From Methylobacterium sp. (GTDB lineage Bacteria > Pseudomonadota > Alphaproteobacteria > Rhizobiales > Beijerinckiaceae): DNA of 43,422 nucleotides. Shown here piece by piece: positions 38,476 to 43,422 of the stretch; the first letter of the stretch is position 1, and every line of letters starts with the position of its first letter. The DNA is taken from the NCBI GenBank assembly GCA_020252645.1, contig JADCCN010000016.1, positions 1 to 43,422 of the forward strand. Reading direction: 5' to 3'. Under the pieces are notes generated by a model. It searched no databases. It had not been told where the DNA came from and saw only the letters and a program-made list of their open reading frames with translations. The translations under genes and the position numbers were made by a program.

Positions 38476-39608
38476 GCGGGTCGGTTCTCCCTGCGGCATC
38501 ACGCCCCTTCGTGGCCTTCCCGGCCTTGCTGCGGGAGCACGGCTTCGCTGTCTCGCCTGACCAGACCATCACGTTCCTCGAGGCGGTCACCGTTCTCGGC
38601 CCCCGCTCGCTGGAGCAGGTGCGGCAGGCCGCCTGGGCCACGCTCGCGCCGCAGCCGCAGCAGCGCGAAACCTTCGATGCCCTGTTCGATTTCCATTTCC
38701 TCGGCGGTGTCGCCGAACCGGGCGAGGCAGATGATTGGCAGCCCGACGACGAGATGAACGTTCAGGAGGAGGCGGGCAGCCGCGAAATCCTCATCGGCGA
38801 GAACGTCAACGAAACGGGCCAGCAGGCGATCGAAGCCGAGGCCCTGGCGATCCGCGCGCTGCGGCCGCCGGATGCGGGCGATGTTCTCGCCCGTTTCGCA
38901 CGGGATCTGCCGGCGGCGCTTCCCCGCCGGCGCGGCTATCGGTTCCGGCGGGCACGGCGCGGGGCCTCGATCGATCTCGCCCGCAGCCTGCGTGCCGCGA
39001 TCCGCACCGATGGCGATGTGATGCGGCTCACCCGTCGCCGGCGCGCGAGCCGGCCCCGGCCGGTTCTCCTGTTGATCGACGTCTCCGGCTCGATGAAGAG
39101 CCGCACCGATGCCAATCTCGCGCTGGCGCATGTCATCGTGCAGAGCGCGCCGCGGGTCGAGGTCTTCACCTTCGGCACACGCCTCACACGGGTCACGCGG
39201 GCGCTGAAACTGCGCAACCGCGAGCAGGCGCTCGCGCAAGCCTCGGGGCTGGTGGCGGATTGGGATGGCGGCACGCGCATCGGGGATGCGCTGGCGGCGT
39301 TCCTTGCCGTGCCGCGTTTCGCCGGCTATGCGCGCGGCGCGGTGGTGGCGATCCTCTCGGACGGGCTCGAACGCGGCGACCCCGGCGCGATGATCGCCGC
39401 CGCGCGGCGGCTCGCGGCGCGCGCCTTCCGCATCGACTGGTTCTCGCCGCTGGCGGCGGACCCGGATTACCAGCCGCAGACGGAAGCCCTCGCGGCGATC
39501 CGCCCGATGCTTGCCTCGCTCTCCAACGGCAATTCCACCGCCGCGATCTGTCGGCATCTGCTCTCGCTCGGGCAGGGCGAGCCGATGCTGCGGGGGAGGG
39601 CGGCATGA
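38472..39608 (+). CDS. VWA-domain protein, CoxE type
   Basis: This 378-residue partner of the MoxR ATPase has an N-terminal helical region that includes FPALLREHGFAVSPDQTITFLEAV. The C-terminal von Willebrand A domain has a complete MIDAS motif (LLLIDVSGSMKS, Asp203-x-Ser-x-Ser) and later WDGGTRIGDALAAFL. The middle is acidic, then strongly basic (RRRGYRFRRARRGA). CoxE-type proteins work with CoxD-type ATPases as metal-dependent adaptors. Translation is coupled at both ends (4-base overlaps). Confidence 0.9.
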   Translation: MSGSVLPAASRPFVAFPALLREHGFAVSPDQTITFLEAVTVLGPRSLEQVRQAAWATLAPQPQQRETFDALFDFHFLGGVAEPGEADDWQPDDEMNVQEEAGSREILIGENVNETGQQAIEAEALAIRALRPPDAGDVLARFARDLPAALPRRRGYRFRRARRGASIDLARSLRAAIRTDGDVMRLTRRRRASRPRPVLLLIDVSGSMKSRTDANLALAHVIVQSAPRVEVFTFGTRLTRVTRALKLRNREQALAQASGLVADWDGGTRIGDALAAFLAVPRFAGYARGAVVAILSDGLERGDPGAMIAAARRLAARAFRIDWFSPLAADPDYQPQTEALAAIRPMLASLSNGNSTAAICRHLLSLGQGEPMLRGRAA

Positions 39609-40483
39609 TCGACGCCCATTTCCATATCTGGCGACAGGCCGATCTGCCCTGGCTTTCGGGGCCCATGCAGCCGCGCATCTTCGGGCCCTACGAGCCGATC
39701 CGCCGGGATTACCCGATCGAGGAATATCTGGCCGACGCCGCCGCCGCCGGCATCACCGGCGCGGTCTATGTGCAGGCGAACTGGGCGCCGGCGCGCGCGC
39801 TGGATGAGGTGCGCTTCGTGGCGGAATCGGCAAAGCGCGCGGGGTTCCCGGTCGGCATCGTCGCCTATGCCGACATGCTCGCCGAGGATATCCGCCCCCA
39901 ATGTGAAGCGTTGGCCAGGGAGCCCTCCGTGCGCGGCGTGCGGATGCAAATCCACTGGCACGAAAACCCGCTCTACCGCTTCGCATCCGGCCCCGATCTC
40001 GCCCGTGATCCGGTTCTCCAGCGCAATGTCGCGCGGCTCGCGGATCATGGCTGGAGCTTCGATCTGCAGGTCTTCGCGGGGCAGATGGCGGGCGCAGCGG
40101 AACTCGCGGCCGCCTGCCCGAAGGTCACCTTCGTGCTCCAGCATGCGGGGATGCTCGAAGACCTGTCGGAAGCGGGCATCGCCGAGTGGCGTTCGGGCAT
40201 GATGCTTCTCGCGAAGCAACCGAATGTCGTGAGCAAGCTCTCGGGCCTCGGCACCTTCCTGCGCCGGAACGAGCCGGCGCATATCGCCTTCATTGCGCGC
40301 GAGACGATTGCGATGTTCGGCGCCGGGCGCTGCCTCTTTGGCTCGAACTTCCCGATCGAGAAGCTCTGGACGACCTATGCCGAGCTGATCGCCGCCCATC
40401 GCGCGGCGGTGGCGTCGCTTTCGGAGGCCGAGCAGGCGCAGATTTTCGCGGGCGCCGCCCGCCAGACCTACAAGCTGACATAA
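39605..40483 (+). CDS. Amidohydrolase family 2 protein (PDC-lactonase/4-sulfomuconolactonase-like)
   Basis: This 292-residue TIM-barrel metal hydrolase starts with the metal-binding MIDAHFHIW. Further likely ligands or active-site residues are in MQIHWHENP, VLQHAGM and the C-terminal LFGSNFPIEKLW (a SNFP-type motif with a usual catalytic Asp replaced by Asn in this loop). The family includes lactonases such as 2-pyrone-4,6-dicarboxylate hydrolase, and decarboxylases. A role in opening a lactone or cyclic product made by the Mo hydroxylase is inferred. It overlaps the VWA gene by 4 bases. Confidence 0.85.
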   Translation: MIDAHFHIWRQADLPWLSGPMQPRIFGPYEPIRRDYPIEEYLADAAAAGITGAVYVQANWAPARALDEVRFVAESAKRAGFPVGIVAYADMLAEDIRPQCEALAREPSVRGVRMQIHWHENPLYRFASGPDLARDPVLQRNVARLADHGWSFDLQVFAGQMAGAAELAAACPKVTFVLQHAGMLEDLSEAGIAEWRSGMMLLAKQPNVVSKLSGLGTFLRRNEPAHIAFIARETIAMFGAGRCLFGSNFPIEKLWTTYAELIAAHRAAVASLSEAEQAQIFAGAARQTYKLT

Positions 40484-40499
40484 CGAGGAGGAACTCCCC

Positions 40500-41348
40500 A
40501 TGCCGCTGGAAATCAAGGTGCTCGATTATGGCGATATCGAGCTTGAATCGAGCTTCCTCGTGCTGGGTCGCGGCTGCGGCCAGCGCAAGCGCACCTATAC
40601 CTACGGCTTCCTGATCCTCGGCGGGCCCTGGCCCGTGGTGGTCGATACCGGCTATCGCCACAACCAGATCATGGAAAGCCTCGGCATGCGGGGCCTGCAA
40701 TTCCACGAGAACATGATCGAGAACCAGCTGATGAAACACGGCGTGCGCATGGGTGATGTGCGCTACGTGGCGCATACGCATCTGCATATCGACCATGCCG
40801 GCAAGGACGAGCTCTTCCCGATGAACACCACGGTGATCATCAACCGGCGCGAACTCGAATATTCCGTCTCGGGGCTGATGCATCCGCAATATCCGGCACC
40901 GGACATCAAGCACCTGATCGACCGGCTGCACACGAAGCACGCGCTCCGGCTCGAGGATCTCGAACTCACGGGCATGATCGAACTCTTCCCCGGCTGCTAT
41001 CTCGAGGCGGCGGGTGCCCATACCGAGGGCTCGATGAACATCCATGTCGATACCGCCGAGGGTCGCGCCACGATCTGCGGTGACGTGATCTATGATTTCA
41101 ACGACCAGATCGTGGACCCTTATCACGAAATCCACGCCGACGAGCCGCGTGTCACCGGCAATCACGGCACCACGAAAAGGCAGGAAAAGGCGGCCATCAA
41201 GAAGCTGCTGAACGGTTCGCGCTTCCTGCTGCCGGTGCATGACAAGCCCGCGAGGATCGAGGCGGGGCAGGTGGTGGGCCGGCTCGACATGGCCGTGCCC
41301 GGCCCGCTCACGCAGAGCGTGCCGAAGCGCAACTGGTTCCCGGTCTGA
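40500..41348 (+). CDS. Metallo-beta-lactamase-fold lactonase-like hydrolase
   Basis: This 282-residue metallo-hydrolase has the dinuclear zinc motif THLHIDHAG (His94-x-His96-x-Asp98-His99), with further ligands likely in AAGAHTEGSMNIHVDT and ICGDVIYDFNDQ. It resembles N-acyl homoserine lactonase-like proteins. Given the operon, a catabolic lactone or cyclic ester is a more likely substrate than a quorum signal, but this cannot be told from sequence. ACGAGGAGG precedes the ATG. It is 16 bases after the amidohydrolase. Confidence 0.85.
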   Translation: MPLEIKVLDYGDIELESSFLVLGRGCGQRKRTYTYGFLILGGPWPVVVDTGYRHNQIMESLGMRGLQFHENMIENQLMKHGVRMGDVRYVAHTHLHIDHAGKDELFPMNTTVIINRRELEYSVSGLMHPQYPAPDIKHLIDRLHTKHALRLEDLELTGMIELFPGCYLEAAGAHTEGSMNIHVDTAEGRATICGDVIYDFNDQIVDPYHEIHADEPRVTGNHGTTKRQEKAAIKKLLNGSRFLLPVHDKPARIEAGQVVGRLDMAVPGPLTQSVPKRNWFPV

Positions 41349-41376
41349 CGTCGCATCCTGATCTGGCGGACGAAAA

Positions 41377-41410
41377 CCGATGGTGGAGGAAAGCCGATGG
41401 TGGAGGAAAG
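41377..41410 (+). repeat. 17-base tandem duplication duplicating a ribosome-binding site
   Basis: CCGATGGTGGAGGAAAG is repeated exactly at 41377-41393 and 41394-41410, giving two GGAGG sites before the ATG at 41414. The second copy is at optimal spacing and probably serves the gene. Confidence 0.88.
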
Positions 41411-41413
41411 ACC

Positions 41414-43027
41414 ATGACGACGCATGTCGCGCTTGATCCGGCTTTTGCCGAACTCGTGGACCTCTGGGCTCCGGTCCGCCAGATCGGCACCGGCTTCCAG
41501 TTCACCGAAGGCCCGATCTGGCATCCGAAGGATCATTACCTCCTGTTCTCGGACATGCCGGGCGATGTGCGCCGCCGCTGGGACCGCGCGGGCGTCACCG
41601 AGGTGATGCGCCCGGCGAACAAATGCAACGGCATGACCTATGATGCCGACCTGAACCTCATCATCTGCGAGCATGCGACCTCGACCCTCGTGCGCGAACG
41701 CGCCGATGGCCGCCGCGAGGTGCTCGCCTCCCATTTCGATGGCCGCGAACTCAACAGCCCCAACGATGTCGTCGTGAAGAGCGACGGTGCGATCTATTTC
41801 TCCGATCCCTGGTATGGCCGCATGCCGGTCTATGGCGTGGAACGGCCGCGGCAACTCGGGTTTCAGGGCGTCTATCGCATTGCGCCCGGTGGCGGGCCGC
41901 CGCAATTGCTGGTGGAACGCATGCTGTTCGACCAGCCCAACGGGTTGTGTTTCTGCCCCGACGAGAGCAGGCTCTACGTCAACGATACGGTGCAGCACGT
42001 CATCCGCGTCTTCGATGTGAAGGCGGATGGAAGGCTGGCCAATGGCCGCATCTTCGCCTCAGGCATCGTGTCGGCCAGCGAGCCCGGCGTGCCGGATGGC
42101 ATGAAATGCGACCTTTTCGGCAATGTCTGGGTCTGCGGGCCGGGCGGCGTCTGGGTCTATGCGCCGGATGGGCGGCTCATCGGCAAGCTGCGTGTGCCTG
42201 AACTCGTCGGCAACCTCACCTGGGGCGGGCCGGATTTCCGCACCCTGTTCCTCACCGCCACGCATTCGGTCTATGCGGTCGAGACGAAGGTGGGGCCGCG
42301 CAGCGAGCCCTATATGCGGCAAGCCGCGAGCGGCCGCGCCTCCGCGCCGCAGGCCGGGGCGAGCATCGGCCGGAACGGCGCGAAGAAGGCCGCACCGGGC
42401 TATTCGCTCGATCCCTCCCGCTGTGCGCTGATCATCCAGGACATGCAGAACGATGTGGTGATGGAGGGCGGTGCCTTCGCTTCCTCCGGCTCCCCCGTCC
42501 ATTGCCGCGAGCAGAACGCCATCGGCAATGCCGCGCGCCTCGCAACGGCGGCAAGGCAGCGCGGAATTCCCGTCATCCATGTCTGGTTCGTGGTGGAGCC
42601 GGGCTGCCCCGGCGTGACGATGAACGCGCCGCTCTTCGAGGGCCTCGCCGATGCGCGCGCGCTGGTGCGAGGCAGCTGGGGCGTGGCACCCGTGCCGGGG
42701 CTCGAGGCCCAGACCGGCGATCATGTCGTCGAGAAGCAGCGCATGAGCGCCTGGGAGGGCACGCGGCTCGAAACCGTGCTGAAGGCGCTGAAGCGCGACA
42801 TCGTGATCGTCACCGGCGCATGGACCAACATGTCGATCGAGCACACATCGCGCACGGGCGCGGACAAGGGCTATTTCATGGTCGTGCCGGAGGATTGCTG
42901 CTCCACCATGAATGCCGAATGGCACACCGCCTCGGTGAACTACGCGTTGCAGAATGTCGCGGTCATCACCGATGCCGATGCCCTGATCGGCGCATGGGGC
43001 CTGAGCCCGGGGCGGGAACAGACCTGA
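41414..43027 (+). CDS. SMP-30/gluconolactonase fused to isochorismatase-like hydrolase
   Basis: This is a 537-residue two-domain protein. Residues 1 to about 295 form a six-bladed SMP-30/gluconolactonase propeller with the usual metal ligands: Glu32 in FTEGPIWHP, Asn117 in NSPNDVV, and Asp191 in YVNDTVQ. After a short Ala/Gly-rich linker, residues about 335-530 form an isochorismatase-like domain with Asp343 (IIQDMQND) and Lys441 (VVEKQRMSAW). The nucleophile position of cysteine hydrolases (TNxCxE) is Ser474 (TNMSIE), so it is not a normal cysteine amidase. It could act like the Cys-less isochorismatases or be non-catalytic. It ends the operon, downstream of a duplicated ribosome site. Confidence 0.88.
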   Translation: MTTHVALDPAFAELVDLWAPVRQIGTGFQFTEGPIWHPKDHYLLFSDMPGDVRRRWDRAGVTEVMRPANKCNGMTYDADLNLIICEHATSTLVRERADGRREVLASHFDGRELNSPNDVVVKSDGAIYFSDPWYGRMPVYGVERPRQLGFQGVYRIAPGGGPPQLLVERMLFDQPNGLCFCPDESRLYVNDTVQHVIRVFDVKADGRLANGRIFASGIVSASEPGVPDGMKCDLFGNVWVCGPGGVWVYAPDGRLIGKLRVPELVGNLTWGGPDFRTLFLTATHSVYAVETKVGPRSEPYMRQAASGRASAPQAGASIGRNGAKKAAPGYSLDPSRCALIIQDMQNDVVMEGGAFASSGSPVHCREQNAIGNAARLATAARQRGIPVIHVWFVVEPGCPGVTMNAPLFEGLADARALVRGSWGVAPVPGLEAQTGDHVVEKQRMSAWEGTRLETVLKALKRDIVIVTGAWTNMSIEHTSRTGADKGYFMVVPEDCCSTMNAEWHTASVNYALQNVAVITDADALIGAWGLSPGREQT

Positions 43028-43045
43028 GAGAAGCAGGTGGCCCGC

Positions 43046-43080
43046 GCCCGGCCATCGCAACTCTTCGGGCTTTTCTTTTC
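43046..43080 (+). terminator. Weak intrinsic terminator after the catabolic block
   Basis: GCCCG (43046-43050) can pair with CGGGC (43066-43070), followed at once by TTTTCTTTTCTCTT. The stem is only five pairs with a 15-base loop, so the call rests mainly on the T-rich tract just after the last operon gene. Confidence 0.45.
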
Positions 43081-43227
43081 TCTTCGCGGTTTTCTTTCGA
43101 TCAACGGCATATGCCTGATCGCATGAGATCGGTCTGCGGCGGCACCCGGCCCGTCCCGCTCCGCAAAGGAGGTCTTGAGCGCCTCTTCAAGAGCATTTTT
43201 TCGATCAACAACAAAAACAGAGAGTGG

Positions 43228-43299
43228 TCGATCTGATGAGTTCAGATCGATCGCTCCAGAGCATTTTCCGGTCAAGTGGATACCGGTTGAGGTCGTGTC
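43228..43299. repeat. Dispersed palindromic repeat, copy D
   Basis: A perfect hairpin, TCGATCTGA (43228-43236) with TCAGATCGA (43242-43250), is followed by CTCCAGAGCATTTTCCGGTCA and the core AGTGGATACCGGTT (43275-43288). The core and the CCAGAGC lead match copy C, and the core matches A and B in reverse. The rest of the 43081-43360 spacer holds no convincing gene. Confidence 0.65.
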
Positions 43300-43360
43300 C
43301 CAGTTCATGGTGTAGCTTCTGACCACTGACCGCTTTGGGATTGGCCCGGGCGGGTTGATG

Positions 43361-43422
43361 TCAGGCGGCCACAGCGGGCATGCTGACGAGGGGATCATCG
43401 CTCATTGTGGCCAGAGTTTCCA
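43361..43422 (-). CDS. C-terminal end of an unidentified ORF (cut by window edge)
   Basis: On the minus strand a frame enters from the right edge and ends at a TGA at 43363-43361, giving 19 residues that finish DPLVSMPAVAA. The product is not recognised. Its position beside a repeat makes a transposase tail possible, but nothing in so short a piece proves this or that it is translated. Confidence 0.2.
   Translation of the reverse strand, partial: ETLATMSDDPLVSMPAVAA

Noticed and set aside
40500-41348. MBL-fold protein as a quorum-quenching AHL lactonase
   Set aside because: The metal motif fits the wider family, but operon context favours a catabolic lactone; the sequence alone does not support a signalling role.
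1-43422. CRISPR arrays, tRNA or rRNA genes
   Set aside because: I saw no regularly spaced identical repeats with unique spacers and no tRNA cloverleaf or rRNA sequence; the only regular repeats are the coding 132-base units in the flotillin gene.

Overview
The window is high-G+C alphaproteobacterial DNA from an anoxygenic phototroph. It carries a bacteriochlorophyll a and carotenoid segment with the conserved order crtCD | crtEF-bchCXYZ-pufQBALM. The dispersed palindromic elements (core AGTGGAWNCCGGTT, often ending in CTAG) look like those of Hyphomicrobiales genomes. That placement is an inference, not a measurement.

Layout. (1) 1-300: N-terminus of an IS630-like transposase on the minus strand, then a dispersed repeat abutting crtC. 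(2) 289-2675, minus: crtC and crtD, heavily overlapping. (3) 2826-12743, plus: crtE, crtF, bchC, bchX, bchY, bchZ, pufQ, pufB, pufA, pufL and pufM. One TGT-N12-ACA site (PpsR/CrtJ type) lies between crtD and crtE, and two lie before bchC. There is no pufC or pufX; crtB, crtI and the remaining bch genes must be elsewhere. (4) 12740-13460: a repeat, a strong terminator, and the remains of a convergent bchJ (V4R protein) gene that contains another repeat copy. (5) 13520-18158, plus: an IorAB-like periplasmic molybdenum hydroxylase directly joined to soxX, soxY, soxZ and soxA, with no soxB or soxCD in view. (6) 18163-20178, minus: two short-chain dehydrogenases and a cupin dioxygenase.

(7) 20465-43027, plus: a roughly 22.5-kb accessory catabolic block. 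It holds a Liv-type ABC importer (binding protein, two permeases, two ATPases), an iron-alcohol-dehydrogenase-like protein and an AraC regulator. It continues with a Tm-1-like (UPF0261) domain fused to the second ATPase, its usual TIM-barrel partner, and an 870-residue flotillin-like protein. Then come two CoxG-like SRPBCC proteins, a three-component molybdenum hydroxylase whose large subunit is split over two genes, and a MoxR/VWA (CoxD/CoxE-like) pair. The block ends with three hydrolases: an amidohydrolase, a metallo-beta-lactamase-fold lactonase, and an SMP-30/isochorismatase fusion. (8) 43046-43422: weak terminator, another dispersed repeat, and the tail of an ORF cut by the window edge.

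How it may work. The first part builds the light-harvesting 1-reaction-centre complex and supplies the chlorin reductase (BchXYZ) and carotenoid end-group enzymes. The last block reads as one inducible pathway: import of an unknown small (hetero)aromatic or lactone-forming carboxylate, hydroxylation by a membrane-associated Mo enzyme matured by the AAA/VWA pair, then ring or lactone hydrolysis. The features that best support an undescribed system are the ABC-ATPase/Tm-1 fusion, the split Mo subunit with a proline-rich tail, the long-repeat flotillin, and the hydrolase fusion lacking the usual nucleophile.
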